The notes beneath the pieces are model-generated. The model saw nothing but the letters and a program-made list of their open reading frames with translations. It did no database searches and was not told where the DNA came from. The position numbers were made by a program, and so were the translations under genes. A stretch of DNA of 64,000 nt from NCBI RefSeq assembly GCF_901827185.1, contig NZ_LR594671.1, forward strand, positions 1,116,001 through 1,180,000. The letters are read 5' to 3'. Of the stretch, positions 17,504-26,086 are shown in pieces (the stretch's first letter is position 1; each line of letters begins with the position of its first letter). The stretch is from Variovorax sp. PBL-E5 (GTDB lineage Bacteria; Pseudomonadota; Gammaproteobacteria; Burkholderiales; Burkholderiaceae_C).

Positions 17504-18384
17504 GCTTTTCGTCGCGCCTGGGGGTCGGCTTCATGCGCACGCTGGCCCACGTGCCGCTGCCGCTGGTGCGCGGTTTCGGCGCCGTGCTCGGGCGCGTGCT
17601 GCACGGCGTCGCGGTGTCGCGCAGGCGCGTGGTCGACACCAATCTGGCCCTGTGCTTTCCGGACAAGTCGGCCGAGGAGCGCCGCCGCATCGCGCGCGAG
17701 ACCTTCGTCTATGTGGCGCAGTCCTGGCTCGATCGAAGCTGGCTCTGGCATGCGCCGCCAGCGATGGTGGCGAAGCGGCTCAAGGTGCACGGCGCGGCCG
17801 TGGAAATCGACGAGATCGCCAACGGCGACGAGCCGATGATCCTGTTCGCGCCGCATTTCTACGGCCTCGATGCCGCGGCCACGGCGCTGACGATGCACAC
17901 GGCACGGCCGTCGACCACCATCTACACGACGCAGCGCGACCCGACGGTGGACGAGTGGATCCGCGAGGGCCGCAAGCGCTTCGGCAACGTGATCACCCTG
18001 AACCGCGTCGACGGCATCAAGCCGATCGTCGCGGGGCTGCGCAAGGGCGGCCTGCTGTACCTGCTGCCCGACATGGATTTCGGCCGCGAGCAGACGGTGT
18101 TCGTGCCTTTCTTCGGCGTGCTGGCGGCGACGGTGCCGTCGCTCTCGCGCTTCGCGCGGCTGGGCCGCGCGAAGGTCGTGCCGGTGGTGTCGAAACTCAC
18201 GAAGCAGGGCTACGAGATCGAAGTGCTGCCGGCCTGGCAGAACTTCCCCACCGACGACGCGGTGGCGGACACCGCCCTGATGAACGAGCGGCTGGCCGGC
18301 TACATCGACGCGATGCCCTCGCAGTACTACTGGGTGCACCGGCGCTTCAAGACGCGCCCGGAAGGCGAGGCGACGGTTTACTGA
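17500..18384 (+). CDS. Lysophospholipid/lipid A acyltransferase (LpxL/HtrB family), second of a pair
   Basis: A 294-residue paralogue of the preceding gene. The HX4D catalytic motif lies in APHFYGLDAAA, DPTVDEWIREGR is the substrate region, and GLLYLLPDMDFG matches the conserved LLPDxDxG motif. The protein ends in YYWVHRRFKTRP, typical of LpxL/LpxM. It is coupled to the first acyltransferase by ATGA. Its last 7 nt overlap the 3' end of the convergent alpha/beta hydrolase gene. Confidence 0.91.
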   Translation: MSFSSRLGVGFMRTLAHVPLPLVRGFGAVLGRVLHGVAVSRRRVVDTNLALCFPDKSAEERRRIARETFVYVAQSWLDRSWLWHAPPAMVAKRLKVHGAAVEIDEIANGDEPMILFAPHFYGLDAAATALTMHTARPSTTIYTTQRDPTVDEWIREGRKRFGNVITLNRVDGIKPIVAGLRKGGLLYLLPDMDFGREQTVFVPFFGVLAATVPSLSRFARLGRAKVVPVVSKLTKQGYEIEVLPAWQNFPTDDAVADTALMNERLAGYIDAMPSQYYWVHRRFKTRPEGEATVY

Positions 18385-19292
18385 GCGCGTTGCAGGAAGG
18401 CCTCGATCTCCGCGGCAACGAACTGCGGCTGCTCGTGCACCAGCCAGTGCGTGGCGCCCGGCACCTTGCGGAGCTCGAGCTTCGGCACATAGTCCTCCAG
18501 CCCTTCGAGCAAGCCGGGCAGGAGGGCCGCATCGTCGAGCGCCCACAGCACGAAGGTCGGTGCGGCGACGGTCAGGCGCTCGCGCGGCAGCGTCGGAATC
18601 TCGGGCGCAGGGCCGCCGGGCATCGCCGGCTTCATCGGCGTGACGCGGTAGAGGTTGCACGCCCCGGTCAGGCCCGCGTTCCAGACTTCGCGGTACTGGC
18701 TCTTGACCGCTTCGGTCAGCCAGCCGAAACCGTCCGGTCCTGCCTTCATCAGCGTGAAGAAGGGCCACATGCGCTTGAAGTCGTCGGCCGCCAGCAGCGC
18801 TTCCGCGCCGGGCTTGGCGAGGAAGTTCATGTAGGCACTGGCGGCCTGCTGTGCCGGATTGTTCAGCAACTCGCGCGTGAAGATGCCGGGATGCGGCGAG
18901 TTGATGATGACCAGCTTGCCGAGCCTGTCGCCATGCTGGTTGGCATAGCCCCAGCCGAAGGCGCCGCCCCAGTCGTGGGCGACCAGCGCCTCGATGCGGC
19001 CGTTGGCGCTTTCGCTCTCGGCGAGCTGCGCGATGTCCTGCACCATCAGGTGCGGGCGGTAGGCCGAGACCTCGGTGGGCGCGCTCGATTGCTCGAAGCC
19101 GCGCAGGTTCGGCGCGATGCAGCGATAGCCGCCATGTGCGGCCTCGGCAAAGTGCTCGAGCAATTCGTCCCAGATGAACGCGGCCTCGGGAAAGCCGTGC
19201 AGGAACACCATCAGCGGCCGGCCCGGCGCGCCGGTGGCGCGGCAACTGAGGGTGGTGCCGTTCGGCAGCGTGCGGGCAAAGGTCTCGATCAT
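18378..19292 (-). CDS. Alpha/beta hydrolase, epoxide hydrolase/dehalogenase-like
   Basis: A 304-residue alpha/beta-hydrolase. HGFPEAAFIWDELL is the oxyanion HG motif. HDWGGAFGW carries an Asp nucleophile, as in soluble epoxide hydrolases and haloalkane/fluoroacetate dehalogenases, not a Ser. LWALDDAALLPG supplies the acid and PGATHWLVHE the catalytic His. A lid domain lies between. The start ATG overlaps the engB stop (ATGA on the minus strand), so it is translated with engB. Esterase activity is unlikely given the Asp nucleophile; the real substrate is unknown. Confidence 0.88.
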   Translation of the reverse strand: MIETFARTLPNGTTLSCRATGAPGRPLMVFLHGFPEAAFIWDELLEHFAEAAHGGYRCIAPNLRGFEQSSAPTEVSAYRPHLMVQDIAQLAESESANGRIEALVAHDWGGAFGWGYANQHGDRLGKLVIINSPHPGIFTRELLNNPAQQAASAYMNFLAKPGAEALLAADDFKRMWPFFTLMKAGPDGFGWLTEAVKSQYREVWNAGLTGACNLYRVTPMKPAMPGGPAPEIPTLPRERLTVAAPTFVLWALDDAALLPGLLEGLEDYVPKLELRKVPGATHWLVHEQPQFVAAEIEAFLQRAQ

Positions 19293-20002
19293 GGCTCGGT
19301 CTCCTCGTCGTGCGGATGCGCCCAGTGCCACAGCAGCTCGGCGGCTTCGTCGACGCCCTGCAGCTTCAATGCGGAGAACAGTTTGACCTCGCCGCCGCCG
19401 GCCTGCAGTCGCGCAATCGACAGCGCCTTCGCGCCGTCGGAGCGCGTGAGCTTGTCGGCCTTGGTCAGCAGCACGAGGAACTTGAGCCCTTGTTCGACGC
19501 GTGGCCGGATGACGTCGAGCAGGATGTCGTCGAGCTCGGTGAGGCCGTGCCGCGGGTCGCACATCAGGACCACGCCGCGCAGGTTCTCGCGCGTCATCAG
19601 GTAGTTGCCCATCACGCGCTGCCAGCGCAGCTTGGCTTCCTTCGGCACGGCCGCATAGCCGTAGCCCGGCAGGTCGGCGAGCACCGCGTCGTCGAGCTTC
19701 TGCTTGCCGACGCCGAAGAGGTTGATGTGCTGTGTGCGGCCGGGCGTCTTGGACGCGAAGGCCAGACGGGTCTGCTGCGTGAGCGTGTTGATGGCCGTCG
19801 ATTTGCCGGCGTTGGAGCGGCCGACGAAGGCGATCTCGGGCAGCGTGAAGGGTGGCAGATGCTCGAGCTGCGGCGCGCTCGTGAGGAAGTGCGCGGTGTG
19901 CAGCCAGCCGCGCGCGATGCGCACGCGTTCGGCCGTTGCGGCGTCCGTCGCAGGCGCGCTGCGACGGGCATAGGAGGCCGGCTTGCGCGGCGGGGTTGTC
20001 AT
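19289..20002 (-). CDS. engB: Ribosome biogenesis GTP-binding protein EngB (YsxC/YihA)
   Basis: A TRAFAC GTPase needed for large-subunit ribosome assembly, 237 residues. G1 is GRSNAGKS at 61-68, G2 the conserved T in KTPGRTQHIN, G3 DLPGYGYA, and G4 TKADKLTR. The N-terminus, with about 45 residues before the G-domain, is typical of betaproteobacterial EngB. The start ATG 20002 faces the cytochrome c4 gene across a 70-bp divergent spacer. The downstream gene, an alpha/beta hydrolase, overlaps it by ATGA. Confidence 0.96.
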   Translation of the reverse strand: MTTPPRKPASYARRSAPATDAATAERVRIARGWLHTAHFLTSAPQLEHLPPFTLPEIAFVGRSNAGKSTAINTLTQQTRLAFASKTPGRTQHINLFGVGKQKLDDAVLADLPGYGYAAVPKEAKLRWQRVMGNYLMTRENLRGVVLMCDPRHGLTELDDILLDVIRPRVEQGLKFLVLLTKADKLTRSDGAKALSIARLQAGGGEVKLFSALKLQGVDEAAELLWHWAHPHDEETEP

Positions 20003-20031
20003 CGATGGGCTTTCGGAGCGGGGCGCCATTG

Positions 20032-20037
20032 TAGAAT
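20032..20037 (+). promoter_or_regulatory. Candidate -10 hexamer for cytochrome c4
   Basis: TAGAAT matches four or five of six consensus -10 positions and lies 36 bp before the cytochrome c4 start, in the short divergent spacer with engB. The matching -35 region (around 20009-20014) is weak, as is common in this high-GC genome. Confidence 0.4.
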
Positions 20038-20072
20038 CGCGGGGTTTTGCGCCATAAATCCGAGCCCCCGAT

Positions 20073-20726
20073 ATGAAGTTGTTTGCCCATTTTCTGCTTG
20101 CAGCCCTCGTGGGCGTCGCCGCCAACGCCAGCTTCGCGGCCGACGAGCACCCCGCCGCCCCGGCTGCAGCGGCTGCCAAGCCCAAGCCCGATCTGGCCAA
20201 GGGCGAGGCGGCATTCACCGCCAAGGCCTGTGCCTCGTGCCACAACGCCGACGGCAATTCGGCGATCGCCGCCAACCCCAAGCTCGCCGAGCAGCATCCC
20301 GAGTACATCCTCAAGCAGCTGGAGGAATTCAAGTCGGGCAAACGCAAGAACGCCATCATGAGCGGCATGGCGGCCACGCTGACCGACGACGAGATGCGCG
20401 ACATCGCCTGGTTCGTCGCCTCCAAGAAGGAGAAGCTGGGCTTCGCGAAGGAAAAGGACCTGGTCGCGCTGGGCGAGAAGATCTACCGCGGCGGCATTGC
20501 CGACCGTCAGGTCCCGGCCTGTGCCGGCTGCCACAGCCCCAACGGTGCGGGCATTCCGGCGCAGTACCCCCGGCTGGCCGGCCAGCATGCCGAGTACGTC
20601 GCCTCGGAGCTCACGCAATTCCGCGACGGCGTGCGCCTGAACAGCATCCAGATGACCGGCGTCGCGGCCAAGCTCAACGACCGCGAGATCAAGGCAGTGG
20701 CGGACTACATCGCCGGCTTGCGTTGA
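20073..20726 (+). CDS. Dihaem cytochrome c4
   Basis: A periplasmic electron carrier of 217 residues, delivering electrons to terminal oxidases. A signal peptide occupies about residues 1-22 (cleavage at FAA-DEH). Two class I haem c domains follow: CASCH at 53-57 with Met ligand in IMSGMAA, and CAGCH at 150-154 with Met in IQMTGVA. The duplicated layout and length are those of cytochrome c4. The gene ends in a strong intrinsic terminator and lies directly upstream of the system II cytochrome c maturation genes, whose product it needs. Confidence 0.95.
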   Translation: MKLFAHFLLAALVGVAANASFAADEHPAAPAAAAAKPKPDLAKGEAAFTAKACASCHNADGNSAIAANPKLAEQHPEYILKQLEEFKSGKRKNAIMSGMAATLTDDEMRDIAWFVASKKEKLGFAKEKDLVALGEKIYRGGIADRQVPACAGCHSPNGAGIPAQYPRLAGQHAEYVASELTQFRDGVRLNSIQMTGVAAKLNDREIKAVADYIAGLR

Positions 20727-20772
20727 TTCACGGCCTTTCTGCGTGAACTAACCGCCGATAACAACCCCAAAC

Positions 20773-20812
20773 AAGGCGGGCCGATCCTAACGAGGATGGC
20801 CCGCCTTTTCTC
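20773..20812 (+). terminator. Intrinsic terminator after cytochrome c4
   Basis: AAGGCGGGCC (20773-20782) pairs perfectly with GGCCCGCCTT (20798-20807). An inner ATCCT/AGGAT stem is closed by the loop AACG, with one bulged G. A T-rich run (TTTTCTCTTT) follows. It separates the cytochrome c4 transcript from resB, whose start is only 24 nt beyond. Confidence 0.9.
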
Positions 20813-20835
20813 TTTCCCAGGCTTCTTTCTTCCCC

Positions 20836-22971
20836 ATGTCAGTTTCCACCCACGGCCTTCGAGTCCGCAGCGGCCCCCCGGTGGCCCGCGCGGCGGTGGA
20901 GCTGTTCTCGTCGATGCGCTTCGCAATCGCGCTGCTCACGATCATCTGCATCGCATCGATCATCGGCACCGTGCTCAAGCAGCAGGAGCCGATCAACAAC
21001 TACATCAACCAGTTCGGGCCGTTCTGGGCCGAGTTCTTCCGCGTGGCGCGGCTCGACACGGTCTACAGCGCCTGGTGGTTCCTGATGATCCTGGCGTTCC
21101 TCGTGATCAGCACCTCGCTGTGCATCGCGCGCAATACGCCACGCATCTTTGCCGATCTGAAGACCTTCAAGGAAGGCATCCGCGTCCAAAGCCTCAAGGC
21201 CTTCGGCCAGCGGGCCGAGGCCGTGCTCGGCGAGATACCGGATGCAGCCGCCAACCGCATCGGCCAGCTGCTGACGAGCGGCGGCTGGAAGGTCAAGCTG
21301 CAGCATCGTGACGGCGACGGCTGGATGGTGGCCGCGCGCACGGGCGGCGCGCACAAGCTCGGCTACATCGCGGCCCACAGCGCGATCGTGCTGGTGTGCC
21401 TGGGCGGCCTGCTCGACGGCGACCTGGTGGTGCGCGCGCAGACCTGGCTCAACGGCAAGAGCGTGTACAGCGGCGGCGGCATGATCGCCGACGTCGCGCC
21501 GGAACACCGCCTGTCGCCGAGCAACCCGACCTTCCGCGGCAACATCCTGGTGCCCGAAGGCGGCCAGTCGAGCGTCGCGATCCTCAATCAGTCCGACGGC
21601 GTGCTGCTGCAGGAGCTGCCGTTCTCGATCGAGCTCAAGAAATTCATCGTCGACTACTACTCGACCGGCATGCCCAAGCTGTTCGCGAGCGATGTGGTGC
21701 TGCACGATCGCGCGACCGGCGAAGCCAAGCCGGTGCGCATCGAGGTCAACCATCCAGCCAGCTACAAGGGTGTCGAGATCTACCAGTCGAGCTTCGACGA
21801 CGGCGGTTCTCACGTCAAGCTCAAGGCGGTGCCGATGGCGGCCGCGGCCAAGCCCTTCGAGATCGAGGGCACCATCGGCAGCAGTTCTGAAATCACCAAC
21901 GGCACCGACCGGCTCACGCTCGAGTACACGGCGCTGCGCGTGATCAACGTCGAGAACTTCGGCGAAGGCGATAACGGCCCGATGACCAGCGGCGCCGACG
22001 TGCGCAAGGTCGATCTGCGCCACGAGCTCGAAGACCGTCTGGGCGCCGCCAACAAGACCAACAAGCCGAAGACGCTGCGCAACATCGGGCCGAGCATCGG
22101 CTACAAGCTGCGCGATGCGTCGGGCCAGGCACGCGAGTTCCAGAACTACATGGTCCCGGTCGACACCGGCGACGGCCAGCCGGTGTTCCTGCTCGGCGTG
22201 CGCGAGCGTCCCGAGGATGCGTTCCGCTATCTGCGCGTGCCGGCCGACGACCAGGGCTCGATGGACGGCTTCGTGCGCATGCGTGCCGTGCTGGCCGATC
22301 CCGACTTGCGTGCGCGTGCGGTCGATCGCTACGTGGTGCGCGTGACCGATCCGAAGCGCAAGGAGCTGGTCGACCAGCTGCGCAGCTCGGCCGCGCGCGC
22401 GCTGGCGCTGTTCGCGGGCGCCGAGCGCGCCAAGCCGGATGCCGCGACCACCGGCGGCTGGCAGGCGATCGCCGAATTCATGGAGGCCAACGTGCCGCAG
22501 GCCGAGCGCGAGCGCGCCGGTACCGTGCTGGTGCGCATCCTCAACGACGTGCTCTTCGAGGTGCTCAACCTGAGCCGCGAGAAGGCGGGCCTCGCCGATC
22601 TGCCGGCCGACGAGAAGTCGCAGGCCTTCCTCACGCAGGCGGTGCTCGCCATCAGCGACGCACACCTCTACCCGGCACCCGTGGCGATGATGATGACCGA
22701 CTTCAAGCAGGTGCAGGCCAGCGTGTTCCAGGTGGCCCGAGCCCCTGGGAAGAAAGTTGTCTATCTGGGCTGCCTGTTGCTGATCACCGGTATTTTTGCG
22801 ATGCTGTTCGTGCGTGAACGCAGGCTTTGGGTCTGGCTGGCGAAGGACGGTGCCGGCGGCACGGCGGCCACCATGGCCTTCTCGGTCAATCGCAAGACCA
22901 TCGACAGCGATCGCGAATTCGAGCATCTCAAGCACAGGCTGCTCGCCATCAGGAAAGACACAGCGTCATGA
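20836..22971 (+). CDS. resB: Cytochrome c biogenesis protein ResB (system II)
   Basis: A membrane subunit of the system II haem-lyase complex, 711 residues. The N-terminal transmembrane segments (SMRFAIALLTIICIASIIGTV, landmark only in part) precede a WWFLMILAFLVISTSLCIARN-like second segment. A third lies near HKLGYIAAHSAIVLVCLGGLLD. A large periplasmic domain and a last C-terminal helix (VVYLGCLLLITGIFAMLF region) follow. With CcsB it carries haem and attaches it to apocytochrome c. Its stop overlaps ccsB by ATGA. It probably serves cytochrome c4 and the haem c of the quinohemoprotein. Confidence 0.95.
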   Translation: MSVSTHGLRVRSGPPVARAAVELFSSMRFAIALLTIICIASIIGTVLKQQEPINNYINQFGPFWAEFFRVARLDTVYSAWWFLMILAFLVISTSLCIARNTPRIFADLKTFKEGIRVQSLKAFGQRAEAVLGEIPDAAANRIGQLLTSGGWKVKLQHRDGDGWMVAARTGGAHKLGYIAAHSAIVLVCLGGLLDGDLVVRAQTWLNGKSVYSGGGMIADVAPEHRLSPSNPTFRGNILVPEGGQSSVAILNQSDGVLLQELPFSIELKKFIVDYYSTGMPKLFASDVVLHDRATGEAKPVRIEVNHPASYKGVEIYQSSFDDGGSHVKLKAVPMAAAAKPFEIEGTIGSSSEITNGTDRLTLEYTALRVINVENFGEGDNGPMTSGADVRKVDLRHELEDRLGAANKTNKPKTLRNIGPSIGYKLRDASGQAREFQNYMVPVDTGDGQPVFLLGVRERPEDAFRYLRVPADDQGSMDGFVRMRAVLADPDLRARAVDRYVVRVTDPKRKELVDQLRSSAARALALFAGAERAKPDAATTGGWQAIAEFMEANVPQAERERAGTVLVRILNDVLFEVLNLSREKAGLADLPADEKSQAFLTQAVLAISDAHLYPAPVAMMMTDFKQVQASVFQVARAPGKKVVYLGCLLLITGIFAMLFVRERRLWVWLAKDGAGGTAATMAFSVNRKTIDSDREFEHLKHRLLAIRKDTAS

Positions 22972-24284
22972 CGACCACCACACTCACGCTCAACGACAGC
23001 TGGCTCTCGCGCCGCAACACCTTCGACTGGGTGTTCGCTGCGCTGGTGGTGGCCGGCGGCTTCTTCGCCTTCTCGCGCCATGCCGTGACGATGGACTACT
23101 ACGAGAAGCTCATCCTGGTGGCCGCATTGGTCGCCATGGTCTGTCTGGGCTGGTTCTGGCGGCCGCTGCGGGTGCTGGCGATCGTGGTCGCCTGCGCGGC
23201 TCTGCTGGCGATCAGCTCGTACCAGGGCGATCTGGCGCGCGCGGACACGGTGTTCTGGCTCAAGTACTTCCTGTCGAGCCAGTCGGCCATCCTCTGGATG
23301 AGCGTGCTCTTCTTCATGAGCACGCTGTTCTACTGGATCGGCTTCTTCGGCGGCAAGCAAGGCGATGCGATGGACCTCATCGGCTCGCGACTCGCCTGGG
23401 CGGGCGTGACGATGGCGCTGATCGGCTCGATGGTGCGCTGGTACGAAAGCCACCTGCTCGGCCCCGACATCGGCCATATCCCGGTCAGCAACCTCTACGA
23501 GGTGTTCGTTCTCTTCTCCTGGCTGACGGCGGCGTTCTATCTGTACTTCGAATGGCGCTATCGCACGCGCGCGCTCGGCGCCTTCGTGATGCTGGTGGTC
23601 AGTGCCGCGGTCGGTTTCCTGCTCTGGTATACGCTGGTGCGCGACGCGCACGAGATCCAGCCGCTGGTGCCGGCGCTCCAGAGCTGGTGGATGAAGCTGC
23701 ACGTGCCCGCCAACTTCATCGGCTACGGCACCTTCTCGCTAGCGGCGATGGTCGCGTTCGCCTACCTCATCAAGGAGCAGGCGCTGGAGACGCGCTGGTA
23801 CAAGCTCACGCCGATCTGGCTGCTGGGCGTGGCGATGTGCTTCGTGCCGGTCGCATTCCGCCAGCGTGCGCAGGAGGCGGGCGGCAGCTACTGGGTCGGC
23901 TATGCGGCCATCGCGGCGTTGATCGCCGCCGGCATCCTGCTGGGCCGCAAGCGCATCGCGGCGCGGCTGCCGGCCAGCGAGGTGCTCGACGATGTGATGT
24001 ACAAATCCATCACGGTGGGCTTCGCGTTCTTCACCATCGCCACGGTGCTGGGTGCGCTGTGGGCGGCCGACGCGTGGGGCGGCTACTGGAGCTGGGACCC
24101 GAAGGAAACCTGGGCGCTGATCGTCTGGCTCAACTATGCGGCATGGCTGCACATGCGGCTGGTCAAGGGGCTGCGAGGCACCGTGGCGGCGTGGTGGGCG
24201 CTCGGCGGGCTGGCGGTGACCACCTTCGCCTTCCTCGGCGTCAACATGTTCCTGAGCGGGCTGCACAGCTACGGCACGCTCTAG
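22968..24284 (+). CDS. ccsB: Cytochrome c biogenesis protein CcsB/CcsA-type (system II haem handling)
   Basis: The polytopic partner of ResB, 438 residues and about eight transmembrane segments. It contains the WWD haem-handling signature of the family, GGYWSWDPKETWALIVW, near residues 365-381, and conserved histidines flanking it (HMRLVKG). It starts inside the resB stop codon (ATGA). In proteobacterial naming this subunit is called CcsB or CcsA depending on the source. The following 133-bp gap holds a short CGGG-TGG-CCCG hairpin without a U-run. Confidence 0.94.
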   Translation: MTTTTLTLNDSWLSRRNTFDWVFAALVVAGGFFAFSRHAVTMDYYEKLILVAALVAMVCLGWFWRPLRVLAIVVACAALLAISSYQGDLARADTVFWLKYFLSSQSAILWMSVLFFMSTLFYWIGFFGGKQGDAMDLIGSRLAWAGVTMALIGSMVRWYESHLLGPDIGHIPVSNLYEVFVLFSWLTAAFYLYFEWRYRTRALGAFVMLVVSAAVGFLLWYTLVRDAHEIQPLVPALQSWWMKLHVPANFIGYGTFSLAAMVAFAYLIKEQALETRWYKLTPIWLLGVAMCFVPVAFRQRAQEAGGSYWVGYAAIAALIAAGILLGRKRIAARLPASEVLDDVMYKSITVGFAFFTIATVLGALWAADAWGGYWSWDPKETWALIVWLNYAAWLHMRLVKGLRGTVAAWWALGGLAVTTFAFLGVNMFLSGLHSYGTL

Positions 24285-24417
24285 GGCGGTGCGCGGGTGG
24301 CCCGTGGGCTTGGTTCTTCGCGAAGCGTTTGAAACCACCGGAACATCCGCCGTGTAAACGAATCGACATGGCAATGAACTCCTTCGAGTCCACGGCCATC
24401 GAGGCGAAAGGCAATTC

Positions 24418-25416
24418 ATGTTGATTCGGTCCGGTGACGACGGCTTCATTCATCCTCGTTCGAGCGACATCACGCCGCGCAGCATCTACGAGGGGCGCCG
24501 CGACATGCTGAAGCTGCTGGCCACCGGCGCGGCAGGGGCCGCCATGGCGTCCTGGGCTGCGCGCGACGCCGGCGCGCAGACCCCGGTGCCCGGCAAGCTG
24601 GTGCCGCTGCCCGGCGCGAAGTCCGCCGTGGCAGGCGCGCAGACCACGGAAAAACTGACCGAGTACAAGGACGCGACCAGCTACAACAACTACTACGAGT
24701 TCGGCACCGACAAGACCGATCCGGCCAAGAACGCCGGCACGCTGAAGACGCGGCCGTGGACCGTCGAGGTCGAAGGCCTGGTCAAGAAGCCGGGCAAGTA
24801 CGGCATCGACGACCTGATCAAGCTCAGTGCGCAGGAGGAGCGCATCTATCGCCTGCGCTGCGTGGAAGGCTGGTCGATGGTCATTCCCTGGGTCGGCTAC
24901 TCGCTGGCCGAGTTGATCAGGAAGGTCGAGCCCCAGCCCAGCGCGAAGTACGTCGAGTTCGTCACGCTGGCCGATCCCAAGACCATGCCTTTCGTCGGTT
25001 CGCGCGTGCTCGACTGGCCCTACACCGAAGGGTTGCGCATGGACGAGGCGATGCACCCGCTCACCCTGCTGGCCTTCGGCATGTACGGCGAGGTGCTGCC
25101 CAACCAGAACGGCGCGCCGGTGCGCGTCGTTGTGCCCTGGAAGTACGGCTTCAAGAGCGGCAAGTCGATCGTCAAGATCCGTTTCGTCGAGAAGGAGCCC
25201 GGCACCGCATGGAACAAGGCGGCGGCAAACGAATACGGCTTCTATTCGAACGTGAACCCCAACGTCGACCATCCGCGCTGGAGCCAGGCGACCGAGCGGC
25301 GCATCGGCGACGGCGGTGGCCTGTTCGCCAAGCGCAGGAAGACCGAGATGTTCAATGGCTACGAGGCGCAGGTGGGCCAGCTCTATGCCGGCATGGATCT
25401 GAAGAAGTTCTACTGA
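24418..25416 (+). CDS. msrP: Periplasmic protein-methionine-sulfoxide reductase, molybdopterin subunit MsrP (YedY)
   Basis: Repairs oxidised methionines in envelope proteins using a mononuclear molybdenum cofactor, 332 residues. A twin-arginine signal ([11 protein letters not shown] at 27-28, then a hydrophobic stretch) shows export as a folded cofactor-loaded protein. The Mo-ligating Cys is Cys148 in [28 protein letters not shown] is a further family landmark. AAAGG precedes ATG 24418. msrQ follows after 7 nt. Electrons come from the quinone pool via MsrQ. Confidence 0.96.
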   Translation: MLIRSGDDGFIHPRSSDITPRSIYEGRRDMLKLLATGAAGAAMASWAARDAGAQTPVPGKLVPLPGAKSAVAGAQTTEKLTEYKDATSYNNYYEFGTDKTDPAKNAGTLKTRPWTVEVEGLVKKPGKYGIDDLIKLSAQEERIYRLRCVEGWSMVIPWVGYSLAELIRKVEPQPSAKYVEFVTLADPKTMPFVGSRVLDWPYTEGLRMDEAMHPLTLLAFGMYGEVLPNQNGAPVRVVVPWKYGFKSGKSIVKIRFVEKEPGTAWNKAAANEYGFYSNVNPNVDHPRWSQATERRIGDGGGLFAKRRKTEMFNGYEAQVGQLYAGMDLKKFY

Positions 25417-25423
25417 GCCGCGC

Positions 25424-26071
25424 GTGAACAAACTGCTGATGCACCCGGCCGCGAAGCCGCTGGTCTTCGTGCTGTGCCTGCTGCCTTTCGCGTGGCTGGT
25501 CTATGGCGCCTTCACCGATGGCCTGGGCGCCAATCCGGCGGAACACCTGATCCGCTCGAACGGCGACTGGACGCTGCGCTTCATCTGCATCGTGCTCGCC
25601 ATCACGCCGCTGCGGGTGATGACCCGCTTGAACGCGCTGGCGCGGTTTCGGCGGATGCTGGGCCTGTTCGCCTATTTCTATGTCGTGGTCCATCTGCTGA
25701 GCTACGCCGGGTTCGACATGGACTTCGACGTGGCGGACATTGCCAAGGACATCGGCAAGCGGCCCTTCATCCTGGTGGGCTTCAGCGCCTTTGTGCTGCT
25801 TACGCCGCTCGCGGCGACCTCGTTCAACCGCGCGATCAGGGCGATGGGCGTGAAGCGCTGGCAGGCCTTGCACAAGCTGATCTACGTGATTGCCGGGCTG
25901 GGCTTGCTGCACTTCTTCTGGATGCGCGCAGGCAAGCACAACTTTGCGGAGGTGTTCGTCTATGTCGCGATCATCGCGGTGCTGCTGGGCTGGCGCGTCT
26001 GGTACTTCGCGAGCAAGAGGAGGGCGCTGCCTCAGCGCCCGCTCGCTGCGCGGGCGCGAGTGACCGAATAG
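25424..26071 (+). CDS. msrQ: Haem-binding membrane subunit MsrQ (YedZ)
   Basis: An inner-membrane b-type haem protein of 215 residues that passes electrons from quinol or flavin to MsrP. It has about six transmembrane segments and ferric-reductase-like conserved histidines (YVVVHLLSYAGFD, WQALHKLIYV, LLHFFWMRAG). The start is GTG 25424, 7 nt after msrP. Together they form the envelope methionine repair system. Confidence 0.94.
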   Translation: MNKLLMHPAAKPLVFVLCLLPFAWLVYGAFTDGLGANPAEHLIRSNGDWTLRFICIVLAITPLRVMTRLNALARFRRMLGLFAYFYVVVHLLSYAGFDMDFDVADIAKDIGKRPFILVGFSAFVLLTPLAATSFNRAIRAMGVKRWQALHKLIYVIAGLGLLHFFWMRAGKHNFAEVFVYVAIIAVLLGWRVWYFASKRRALPQRPLAARARVTE

Positions 26072-26086
26072 CGGCTTTGCCGTCGT

